64,000 nucleotides of DNA. Origin: Thelonectria olida. Lineage: Eukaryota > Ascomycota > Sordariomycetes > Hypocreales > Nectriaceae. Shown piece by piece: positions 49,871-58,411 of the stretch (positions are counted from its first letter, which is position 1; every line of letters starts with the position of its first letter). Location of the stretch: NCBI GenBank assembly GCA_020736575.1, contig JAGPYM010000068.1, positions 1 through 64,000 on the forward strand, in the 5' to 3' direction. Below the pieces are notes generated by a model, which made no database searches, was not told where the DNA came from, and saw only the letters and a list, made by a program, of their open reading frames with translations. Both the position numbers and the translations under genes were made by a program.

Positions 49871-50150
49871 ATTGATCACACTGACCACTGAGACCCCCCT
49901 ACACGCTGACCACTGACCAGACTGACTACCCATACTGAGATTCTGCACGAAAAACCCACTTTCCACACCCGACATAATAGCGCTGATTGCGGCGCTCTTA
50001 GTCAGACGGGTGCAGATGCGAAAGAAGTTCCTCCGGACAGTCTTCCATAACCTTGAACGCTACCAATCGCAAGACCGCAGCATTTGTACTCTTAAAATCC
50101 TTTCTGGGAGCATGATCAGCGCTAATGAACCTCGGCGAAGATAATATGAC

Positions 50151-50948
50151 CTACATGACTGATTCTGCAGCCTCAGAGTACATAAGAACTAAGAGGGGGG
50201 ATGGTTTGGATAGGTCTTCCCAGCTTCTGCCCGCTCGTTTGCGTTCTTTGAGCTGGCGGCGTAGATTATCGGGGTTTGATGCGTCCTCCTGAGCACTCAT
50301 GTATATGTCAAGAGCAACACTTGCGCCACGAGAATAACGTCCCCACACAACTTGCCCTGTTTTTCTTTCGAAGCGAATTACATCCTCGAGAAAAGCGAAG
50401 AGCCGCATTAATTGAATATAGGCTAGCCGGCGAAGCAGAGTGGAGCCTTTTCTGCCACAAATCACACTATCAACCGCCTTGAACGCGTGAATGATACGAA
50501 GATCGGAACTTGAGGCAATGTTTGGGAGAGCAGTCTCGCTCTTGAGGGAGCTCCAGTCTGCCATGACCTTCTCGCAGTTCTTGGCGAATGTGTGCAAAGG
50601 ATCCGCGCCCAGAAGCTTATGATAAACCCGGATGGCCCGAGCTTTTTGTCTCGTACGCAAGGCCTCAACTTCTGACCATTTCCGTGCTCGTCTGATTGGA
50701 CGGTATATTGGTGCTCCGCCAACAACGGATCTGCCTCGCCAGCTATGATTAATCGCACTGGAGCTAGGTGTCTCAAGTTTTCGCGGGTGCCATGGCTCTA
50801 TGTCATTTAGCAGAAGCCTGCTCAGGGCCTCGGAGAGGGCAATCGGCGCCTCGGCTGTTTCGTCGCACGGGTTGTCGCTATCAAGCCGCAAGGGATCACC
50901 ATTGCGGGCTGTAGCTTTATACTCGACCGAGGCTGCGAGATCTTCCAT
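50151..50948 (-). CDS. Unrecognised 265-aa protein
   Basis: Single-exon minus-strand gene with ATG at 50,948. The N-terminal 80 residues look disordered. The rest is rich in predicted helices and charged residues: RRARKWSEVEALRTRQKARA, then ADWSSLKSETALPNI, then STLLRRLAYIQLMRLFAFLE. Codon use, length and a clean start support a real gene. I recognise no domain. It lies upstream-to-downstream with the PWWP/Tudor-like gene, on the same strand. Confidence 0.6.
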   Translation of the reverse strand: MEDLAASVEYKATARNGDPLRLDSDNPCDETAEAPIALSEALSRLLLNDIEPWHPRKLETPSSSAINHSWRGRSVVGGAPIYRPIRRARKWSEVEALRTRQKARAIRVYHKLLGADPLHTFAKNCEKVMADWSSLKSETALPNIASSSDLRIIHAFKAVDSVICGRKGSTLLRRLAYIQLMRLFAFLEDVIRFERKTGQVVWGRYSRGASVALDIYMSAQEDASNPDNLRRQLKERKRAGRSWEDLSKPSPLLVLMYSEAAESVM

Positions 50949-51299
50949 TTCGTCTGCTTCAAAATGTCAAAGAGAAAGCAGGACCGACTCAGGTGGGAGG
51001 GCATAATGCAGACGAAGCGTAATATCTATATATATTTGCTGAGCAGCCTGTCTCAATGCAGAATCCAGATTTCAGATTCCTGCTCTAGTATGTTCTCCGA
51101 AGTCCGTTTTCTGCATCGCGTTCCAGGAACAGTCCCTGGAACCACATTCTGGATACTGACCCACGCGTCTACGCGCCCAGATCTCGTTACCGAGTTGCTA
51201 ATAAAATCAGACTAGAGCGTTCGCTAACTTCCTACTGCATGAGTTTTGCGATGGAACAGCGAATCGTATAATCAAAAACCTGGTATATTGCTACTATTC
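50949..51299. other. Intergenic, nothing recognised
   Basis: About 350 bp upstream of the 265-aa gene and downstream of the stop of the next. It presumably holds a promoter and a 3' end. No repeat or conserved motif is seen. Confidence 0.5.
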
Positions 51300-52870
51300 C
51301 TAATGCATCCTCCATAAATGTTTCGTAAAGCGGGTTATTTGCGCGAACTCTTTAATTTCATGACACAACGGGCAGCGGAGCAAACCCCGCGAGTTCTTGA
51401 AGTCTTGAGGAAGTGGTTTGACCCCTTTAACCTTCGTTATCTTGGCCAGTAGCTCAACAATGCGCGGTGGGAGGTCCTCGGGCCATTTTAAATGTAAGCT
51501 ACTTAAACGTGGTAATGTTATGGAGCTTAGTTGTTGCTTTCTGCCGTCGATTGGAGGAAGACGATAGGTACTAGATAGAGTTGGCGTGTGCGGCATTCTG
51601 GCTCGGCTAACACGGGCGTTTGAATGCATTGGACGGGGCACTGGCAGTCCGAGATGTGGTGGAATGGCCAATGCCTTGTTCGAAAGGCCGCGCGTGATGC
51701 AGCTGCTGGAGTCGGACGATTGAGAAGGGAGTGTAAAACAACTGCTCCGTGTTGAGGTGGACTGCAGTCTGTTACCTTCCCTCCTGGTGGAGAAGCGGGC
51801 ATCGGACAACTCTAGTTGTGGGGGGGGCTTCTGGCCTCTTAAACTTGGGCCATAAACTTCACTCTGCTCATCTATATAGCCAAGGATCAATATCTACCTG
51901 TTAAGCGTTCTAAGGAGACTGAGACGTACCATATAGAGGAAGAAAGTCTCCCATTCTGGCCTTCAAAGCGCCGGACACTGCGCGTCTCTCGAGGAAAGCT
52001 CGCACAATACTGTAGTGCGGAACGGGAGAAGGCTTGGTGAGGCATGATTCATGAAGGATTCGCAGGTCCTCAGCCGCCACCCAGTCTGTTGCACCGCTGT
52101 CCGGGAATCTCGGACCGGCGAAGTACACGATAGGAAACTTGCGCTTATGGGAAGAAGGTCCGCCATCCTCATACCCCTCTCGCCACTCAAGCCCCTGTGT
52201 GTTCACGTTGTAGGAATGGCAATTGGGCACGTTTCTCGAAAGGCCTAGGCTGTCAAGGGTACCTGAGATGCCAACATCGCGTAGATCTTCATGGGGGAGG
52301 AGGAGCGCTGCAAGCCAGCATTGAGACTGCTTTCGATACGCAAGGTAAAGCTCTCCTGCTTTGGGCTGAATGACATGGGTGGCACAATTGGCACTTATGT
52401 TTTGCCCGGCAGCCATTGTTGGAAGCTCTCGAGCCAGCGCATCGGTGCAATTTTGCTTTTTGGTTTGGCAGCCGGTCGGTTTGGGCAGGATCTCCCTAGT
52501 CTGTTCCCGATCGCAACGGCGTTTCCGATCAGTATGGGGTGATGAAGAGCGCTTCCGCTTCTATAGGATAGTTAACGAGAATATCCAGGAGCCCAAAACA
52601 TAGAATACGTACGATTTTCACATGAATTGTCGCGTCCTCGGCGATGATTCTTTGCTGGTCTTGGAGATCGCTCAATACGCCATCATACCCAGCCATCGAG
52701 GCTTGCAGGTCATGCAAGTCGGCTTCATCGGGATCCACGGCGACGGCTGACCATGCATCTCTGATCCGGGCAGCTACTGCCGAGATCTTCTCTCGTAAGG
52801 CGCCAAAGTCTGGCTCTGGCTGCACGGCAGTCTGTTGAGCTGACTCCGTTGGAAGGGTCCGTGCAATCAT
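51300..52870 (-). CDS. PWWP/Tudor-like protein with C-terminal zinc finger
   Basis: Predicted 486-aa protein from exons 52870-52613, 52560-51930 and 51871-51300; the total is a multiple of three. Residues 1-86 look coiled-coil-forming (ALREKISAVAARIRDAWSAV). A strongly basic segment follows (KRKRSSSPHTDRKRRCDRE), likely a nuclear signal. Residues about 150-260 form a compact aromatic-rich domain (GELYLAYRKQSQCWLAALLL, then FPIVYFAGPRFPDSGATDW), resembling PWWP/Tudor-type readers: a strand, a W, and an acidic-aromatic end. The C-terminus has a zinc-finger-like C-x2-C-x14-H-x4-H (CPLCHE...TKHLWRMH). A chromatin-binding role is inferred; the domain name is tentative. Two of the introns contain GTACGT donors. 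Confidence 0.6.
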
Positions 52871-53428
52871 AATGAATATACAATGTTGCCGAAGAAAAAG
52901 CTACCTTGAATAAAAGTAGATGAGCGTGTTACTTAAAGAAAATGTCTCGACATAAGTCGCGAAGAAAGAAACGGCCTGCTCGGGGTTGGACGTGTCCGTG
53001 GGCATTCTTGTTATACCTGACCAAGATTGCTTCACCAAGTCATGTTGGCTACCAACAGCGCATTTCCAATTTTAGCTATTAGCAACCACTACAGTGTGAT
53101 AAGGGCGGAACACATGATTTTCACCCCATGCATCAGGGGGGGTGGTAAGGTTCATTAGTGGCACACACCAAGGACAACATCCTTGCTGACATTTGTGGGT
53201 TCGCAAAGCGCGAAAAAGTTCAATACAGTTTGTGAATCACAATAAAGTTTTTATTAACACGGTGAGTTCTTTCTCGTGGTTGTTGTTCAACCATGCAAGC
53301 TCACAGTTGGTTCGATGGTCCTCTCTTAACAGTATTTAGGTAATAAATTCCTCCAAATAAGCGTGTACTTGTATCAGTACGACTTTAGTCTACCTAAGGA
53401 GTGACTACGTTTGACTTGCCATCCCAGG
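52871..53428. other. Intergenic, nothing recognised
   Basis: About 560 bp holding the promoter of the PWWP/Tudor-like gene on its left and the 3' flank of the small MADS-like gene on its right. No repeat or coding signal is seen. Confidence 0.5.
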
Positions 53429-53854
53429 TCACGGACTGGGTGTCCGTTCCTCCTCCTCCTCCTCCTCCAGTGCTCCGTTTTCCATGGGACATTGTGATTG
53501 CGTATTTTGAGGCCGATATCGAATCGGAACTGGGTAGTTCCTCTCCTGCTATCATATGAGTGGGTTGCCGCGACGTACGAGCAAGCTGGGACTCACAAGG
53601 CTCGCCTCTGTAGGTGGCCACGATTCAGAAGATTCCGAGGAGTAGACGTGGTAGCGGCTGTTGACCTCGATTACCATGTAAACTCGTGCGCCAAGCTTGC
53701 TCAGTTGATCGCTCTTGCCGATCAAGGTCTTGCACCTCTTGTTCGTTAAGGTGCGTTTCAATTGGGCAGGTGTAAGTTTGCGCGGAATAGGCTTGGTGAT
53801 TTTGAATGCAGGCTCGGAAGAAAGGACTGCTTCTGGGCGCGTCATGGCTGTCAT
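53429..53854 (-). CDS. Small MADS/SRF-like protein
   Basis: Predicted 125-aa protein from exons 53854-53597 and 53548-53429 (49-nt phase-0 intron, donor GTGAGT, acceptor GATAG). The core KRTLTNKRCKTLIGKSDQLS followed by KLGARVYMVIE resembles the helix and first strand of a MADS (SRF-TF) domain as found in many small fungal proteins. The spliced C-terminus is short and acidic (six Glu in a row, encoded by the GGAGGAGGA run). A second, diverged member of the same type lies at 57.5-58.1 kb. DNA binding is plausible but unproven. An alternative reading without the intron would give a Gly-rich tail. Confidence 0.5.
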
Positions 53855-54045
53855 GGCTGTTATTATGTCTAGGCAGGTACTGTGATCTCGAGCTTTGGGG
53901 TGATGTTGTCTGGAATCGGGATGGCGACAGGAGCCACTAATATACCACCCCCACCATCAGGAAATCCGCAACAGCAAACCGAATCCGTCCGCCCAGCGTC
54001 TCTACAGGACGTTTTCTGTTTTCTGCTTTCTGTGTGCCCCTGGCT

Positions 54046-54439
54046 TTACCAGTATCCGAGGCCACAGGCTCCTTTTCCAGTTTGGGTGAACGATTCCATC
54101 CTCGGCGCTTACCAGTAAATTTAGGATATGCAGTTTCCTGCTTTCTGCCCGAAGACTTGTGTCCCATCGCGCGTACCAGTAAACGCCCTGTATTATGGAC
54201 GCAGGTTACCAGTACCGGGCCACCGCATTACTGGTAAACCCCTTTCAGAAAACCGTACTGGTAAGCTGCCACCTGCCGACTAGTAAATAATAGGCAGGCT
54301 AACGAAAGATTACCAGTAATTCTCAGCTTTCACAGAGGAACTTTACCAGTCACTCGAACCTTCAACTAAAACCGATATCTGATTTCTTTCTCCAGGAACA
54401 ATGCAAAAAGAATGCAGGCACCTGGAGATTTACCAGTAA
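54046..54439. repeat. Cluster of TTACCAGTAA motifs in both orientations
   Basis: TTACCAGTA(A) or close variants start at 54,046, 54,109, 54,173, 54,206, 54,310, 54,343 and 54,430. The reverse form TTACTGGTAA starts at 54,228 and 54,255. Spacing is irregular (27-87 bp) and the sequence between motifs is not repeated, so this is a set of short sites, not a tandem array. Confidence 0.8.
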
Positions 54440-54482
54440 TTCTTCTCTTAGAATAATCTAATAAAGTCTTTTTGGCGTCGAT

Positions 54483-54790
54483 TGTATCCCTTCTCTATAG
54501 TAAATTATACGCGCGAGCTTCCTCTCTGCTCTCAAGATGGTTCATTGCTTCAATTCTATTACAGGGGAATGATGAGAGATTGTTCTACCCGGATTAGCAC
54601 TATCCATCAGATGTTGAAAAGAATTTCATAGGTTCTGAGGACGTATTGAAAACAAAAGAATCACAACTCAACAGATACGTATTAGTATCCCTTCTATATA
54701 GCAAATCATACGCTCGAGCAAGATGTTTCATGGCTTTAATCCTCTTATGGGGCAATGATGAGAGATTGTTCCACCGGGATTAGCACTGTC
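54483..54790 (+). repeat. Duplicated ~115-bp segment
   Basis: Copies at 54,483-54,605 and 54,684-54,790, same orientation. Shared blocks include GTATCCCTTCT(C/A)TATAG, AATGATGAGAGATTGTTC and GGATTAGCACT. The copies differ by substitutions and one deletion of about 14 bp. Confidence 0.75.
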
Positions 54791-54978
54791 AGCGGCCCGA
54801 AGCCTCCCGCCCACTGTACCTAGGGATGTTCTAAATCAGTACATTGGTTCAGAAGAGCACGCGAAAAGCAGCTATTGGACGTATTAAAAACACAGCACAT
54901 TCGGATTGACTACCAGAGTCTATCTACTCGCAAAACTGAAAACAAAACATGACCCGAACAATGAATGATTCGATAGCC

Positions 54979-56496
54979 TTAGTGAGCCCAAGCCTTGGCC
55001 TTGATCGGCTTCGGCCCCCCCCCTCTGATGGACTGCCCGGCCATAGTCATATGGCCATGAAGTACCTCCATTGTCGACGACATTCCCCACTCCTTATGAG
55101 AGGCAAGGAGTGCCTTTGAAAACACCATAAAGTCCCGATCGGTTTTGTAGTGAGGAATTCCATAAGCAGCGTAGCGATAGCCCTTGCCCCACGGCATCAC
55201 CAGCACGAGGTTCAGCTCAAACTGCCCCGGGCAGCAGTCGTCGAGTTGTTCCTTGTTAGCCGCAACCGAGAGGGTTTTATTCGAACCATGGTTGACGTAA
55301 TCGTTAAAGGCGTCCTGGTACCTTGTCTCCTTGCCGTCGATGTAGTGACCCCTGGATAAGGTTTTGAACTCTACGTTGAGACTGGGGAGAGCAAGAGCCA
55401 GCCAGTACTTGCGGAGAGGATGTCGACCCAGGATCTCGGCCACAACCGTTTTTCCGGTTTCTGGATCGTCGATCGTGATGTTATTGGCACTGAGAGCTCC
55501 CTTACCATGAAATCTGGCCCTCATTTTTCGACGTTTTTCAGAATTGTATTGTCCTTGTACTTCCGTGACTCCTGGAACATCTGTTTGGACTTTCCCAGAT
55601 TCATCCAGCGCTCTTAACACACCGTCTAGCTTCGAGTTTGCAAGATCCTTATCATGATCGGATCCCCATGGGATTTCATCCCATACTGGGGGATCGCTGA
55701 CAAAGTCTTGTATCAGATCCATTGCATCATCCGGGTGTGGGTTATGTTGAAAACAGAAGTCGGCATAGCAGAAAAGCTGGAAGACACTCCTATCCGGGTG
55801 CTTAGCCTTAAATTTCGGGCCGAGGGCGAGAAACTCTCCTATTGTCTCATTAGGCGTCGCACCAATATAAGTAAAATATTGAGCGCCTGTCGCTTCGACC
55901 AAGTTCTGCTCCGCATCCGTTAATGGTATTGGTTCTGGTTCTAGTTCCCCGTCATCTGAATCCGCGTCGAGATCGACCTGCTGGTGGACAGATTCTGGAT
56001 CGATAGGTGCAGGAGGGGCAGCTGTAGATGCAGGAGGGGCAGCTGTAGATGCAGGAGGGGCACCTGTAGATGCAGGAGGGGCAGCTGTAGATGCAGGAGG
56101 GGCAGCTGTAGATGCTGGAGGGGCAGCTGTGGATGCAGGAGGGGCAGCTGTAGATGCTGGAGGGGCAGCTGTGGATGCAGGAGGGGCAGCTGTAGATGCA
56201 GGAGGGGCAGCTGTAGATGCAGGAGGGGCAGCTGTAGATGCAGGAGGGGCAGCTGTGGATGCAGGAGGGGCAGCTGTAGATGCTGGAGGCGCTGCTGTAG
56301 ATGCAGGAGGGGCGACAGAACCATCAGATCGAACAACGTCGCTTCCCGCTTCTTGCGTCTTCTTCGCCTTCTTCGCCTTCTTCGCCTTCTTCGCTTTCAA
56401 CTCGGCAAGTCGCTTCAAGAGCTCTCCCTCCTCGTCTTCCGGCAAAGGAGTTGTCTCCCGCGACCCCGCAGGGGTGATGGGGAGTATAGCGGACAT
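54979..56496 (-). CDS. Unrecognised protein with PPASTAA heptad array
   Basis: Single-exon 505-aa protein. The ATG at 56,496 is the first in frame. Residues 1-60 contain a Lys/Ala repeat (LKAKKAKKAKKAKK), helical and basic. About 15 heptads PPASTAA follow (about residues 62-165), encoded by a 21-bp tandem repeat. An acidic linker (DLDADSDDGELEPEPIPL) leads to a C-terminal region of about 300 residues that looks globular and contains WDEIPWGSDHDKDLANSKLD, ARFHGKGALSANNITIDDP, ILGRHPLRKYWLALALPSL and VLVMPWGKGYRYAAYGIPHY. I know no family for the globular part. Confidence 0.7.
   Translation of the reverse strand: MSAILPITPAGSRETTPLPEDEEGELLKRLAELKAKKAKKAKKAKKTQEAGSDVVRSDGSVAPPASTAAPPASTAAPPASTAAPPASTAAPPASTAAPPASTAAPPASTAAPPASTAAPPASTAAPPASTAAPPASTAAPPASTGAPPASTAAPPASTAAPPAPIDPESVHQQVDLDADSDDGELEPEPIPLTDAEQNLVEATGAQYFTYIGATPNETIGEFLALGPKFKAKHPDRSVFQLFCYADFCFQHNPHPDDAMDLIQDFVSDPPVWDEIPWGSDHDKDLANSKLDGVLRALDESGKVQTDVPGVTEVQGQYNSEKRRKMRARFHGKGALSANNITIDDPETGKTVVAEILGRHPLRKYWLALALPSLNVEFKTLSRGHYIDGKETRYQDAFNDYVNHGSNKTLSVAANKEQLDDCCPGQFELNLVLVMPWGKGYRYAAYGIPHYKTDRDFMVFSKALLASHKEWGMSSTMEVLHGHMTMAGQSIRGGGPKPIKAKAWAH
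55995..56310 (-). repeat. 21-bp coding minisatellite
   Basis: About 15 copies of a 21-bp unit (plus strand GCAGGAGGGGCAGCTGTAGA plus T) encoding PPASTAA on the minus strand. Variants alternate TAGATGCAGG, TAGATGCTGG and TGGATGCAGG in a pattern that suggests block duplication. The unit length keeps the frame in all phases, which explains long artefactual frames on the plus strand. Confidence 0.9.
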
Positions 56497-56768
56497 ATTG
56501 AACAAAAATTAGAGTGCAAGATCAATAAGAGATGCTGAACCGATGGAAACTTGGTGAGTTGCTAGATGCTGATGCGGTGTAGATACGACCATCTAACTGC
56601 TTTTATAATGTACTCAAGCTAAGCCCGTACCTGCAAGAACAGGATTCTGCAAACAGGAACCGGTCTGAGCGCGTAGTTAGGAAGCCCTCGACCGAAACTG
56701 ATTCCGGCTTTACACGGTTGCCAACAACATACACCTTACAGGTCCTTGCAGGGCATGAGGATGCTGGT

Positions 56769-57284
56769 ATGAATAGCCCCCTCCATATGTTTGGCCATTT
56801 ATCAGAAATTCCAAACTTTCAAATCATGCAGTACACAATGTCTCAACAGCAACAGCTGGAAGAATTTCAGCGCCCTTGGAGTCAGAAGCCCCTCATCCGA
56901 CCACCAACCCCTCACCCATTCGTCGAGCCTCATCCCGCCGGAGACGAGCCCGACTTGACCATGAGAGACTTCCCCACAACAAACACAAAAAAAGACCCCT
57001 CTTTGAAGCGCGTCATGCCTCGCAGCATCCAGTCGCGAATGCAATTAGCGCGCCTTCTTCGCCAGAATCAGAGAACTACGACTGTATTTCGGCCAAAGGT
57101 CGCTCGGTCTTTGCACCCAAGCCCACTGGGAAAGGAGATGGGCGAACTGGAGCTGGGACAACAAGACCTCTCGGAGGTCATGCAGGGTCTTACACTGGAA
57201 AATGATGAGAGGAATATGAGGAACGATGGCCTTTTGCGATGCAGACTCTGTGGACATCGATTGGCTAGTGGTTGGACGAATTGA
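56769..57284 (+). CDS. Unrecognised small protein
   Basis: Plus-strand frame of 171 codons from the ATG at 56,769 (later in-frame ATGs at 56,787, 56,826 and 56,838 are also possible). It is Gln- and Pro-rich at the N-terminus (MSQQQQLEEFQRPWS), basic in the middle (RSIQSRMQLARLLRQNQRTT), and ends with a single CRLC motif and HRLASGW. One CxxC pair with a nearby His hints at half a zinc finger. No family recognised. It lies tail-to-tail with the MADS-like gene. Confidence 0.4.
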   Translation: MNSPLHMFGHLSEIPNFQIMQYTMSQQQQLEEFQRPWSQKPLIRPPTPHPFVEPHPAGDEPDLTMRDFPTTNTKKDPSLKRVMPRSIQSRMQLARLLRQNQRTTTVFRPKVARSLHPSPLGKEMGELELGQQDLSEVMQGLTLENDERNMRNDGLLRCRLCGHRLASGWTN

Positions 57285-57510
57285 AATTGTCATGTTATTT
57301 TCAGGCTCTTCTGCCATACAAATATTATTAGAAATGATTTCTCTCTTGAAATTCGCATTAACCCCAAACCCTAGAGCGAGAAAAAGATGGGAGGGAAAAA
57401 AAGGAAAATAGGGAAAAAAGTCGCGCTAAAAGAAAATTAATCAAATGCAACCCTCACACTATTAATACATAATATTTATCGTACATATGAATCCATCCAC
57501 TTGCTTAATG

Positions 57511-58065
57511 TTAATAGTCGAACCATGAAGTGCTTCTTTCCCTCTTCCGCGGTGATTCTTCCAAACCATCGGGTGATGCCGGTCGGGGTCGCTTCCGAGA
57601 AGCTGGCGCGGTTCTGGGGCCATTTTGGTAGACTTGGGGTGCAGGGTTGACGGGTGCAAGGTCACGTTCCAATTCGGGCCCGATGCGAACGATCTCCAAG
57701 TCGTCCCAGTTAGGCTTGAGAGGAGAAGTCTTGCCTGTTGACGGCCAAGCCAAGCGAAGAGAGTCTAAATCGGGTATTGAGGGCGAAGAGCGTGTTTGGG
57801 TTGCCGTCCCTTGCTTGTTTGCTGGTTGCGGAGTCATGGCCGTCTGTGAAGTTGCTCGAGGTTGAGGTCCCGGTTCATTCCAAGATGGCTCGAGATCAGG
57901 GTGTGTCTTGTAACAGAATGCCTTTCCATCATCAACCTTCTCAATGTAGAGAGCCACCCTCACGCCGAGCTTCGTCAGGTCCATACACTTCCTCATGAGT
58001 CCCTCGGTCCGAACCCTGAGGCTGCGTGCTGGGTCCTGAGGCACTTTCCAAGGCTTGGTACCCAT
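57511..58065 (-). CDS. MADS/SRF-like protein with disordered tail
   Basis: Single-exon 184-aa protein; ATG at 58,065 preferred over the longer open frame. Residues 14-60 (RVRTEGLMRKCMDLTKLGVR followed by VALYIEKVDDGKAFCYKTH) match the layout seen in the 53.4-53.9 kb protein and resemble a diverged MADS (SRF-TF) domain. The tail is Pro/Ser-rich and ends in basic patches (SRKRPRPASPDG, SPRKRERS), a likely nuclear signal. Its start is 346 bp from the ferric-reductase start on the opposite strand, so the two share a divergent promoter. Confidence 0.5.
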   Translation of the reverse strand: MGTKPWKVPQDPARSLRVRTEGLMRKCMDLTKLGVRVALYIEKVDDGKAFCYKTHPDLEPSWNEPGPQPRATSQTAMTPQPANKQGTATQTRSSPSIPDLDSLRLAWPSTGKTSPLKPNWDDLEIVRIGPELERDLAPVNPAPQVYQNGPRTAPASRKRPRPASPDGLEESPRKRERSTSWFDY

Positions 58066-58411
58066 GATTAAAGACAGTTCTAGAAATATGCGTGAAGAAA
58101 GGCTGAGAAGGAAATGATGGTCCCGATTGAAAAGTATTTCCAAAGACAACAATGACGGATTATGCTACACGATTCAGTGAAACGAAATGAGGGGGGAACC
58201 CAGAACGCTTTAAAGTCCGGAGACAGAAAGCAGGATTGCGCAGGATGCTATTCTTGTCCTGCCTGCCGCTCGTTTCCATTTCTCGTCCCCGCCATCCATC
58301 AAGAGCCGCGCGCCTAAGCTCGAAACTCGACTCCACTGTTAAAGGTACATAATTGCTTTGATGCGCTGCTATCCTTCAGGGGCGCAGGGGCTGGACCAGA
58401 ACCCTGCCGCC

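Larger units (their letters stand above)
48632..50150. other. Intergenic region dominated by minisatellites
   Basis: About 1.5 kb. It holds a degenerate ATGCCACACTAAGATCC-type array at 48,930-49,090 and a regular 19-bp array at 49,510-49,870, listed separately. Long frames over the arrays result from the repeat period and are not counted as genes. Confidence 0.6.
53855..54978. other. Intergenic region with motif cluster and direct repeat
   Basis: About 1.1 kb of non-coding sequence. It contains nine TTACCAGTAA-type motifs (54,046-54,439) and a duplicated segment of about 110-120 bp (54,483-54,605 and 54,684-54,790), both listed separately. Confidence 0.6.

Noticed and set aside
55984..56538. 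Plus-strand frames rich in Arg/Cys/Gly or Asp/Ala/Gly opposite the PPASTAA array
   Set aside because: The 21-bp period leaves all frames open. Only the minus strand extends into non-repetitive coding sequence on both sides.
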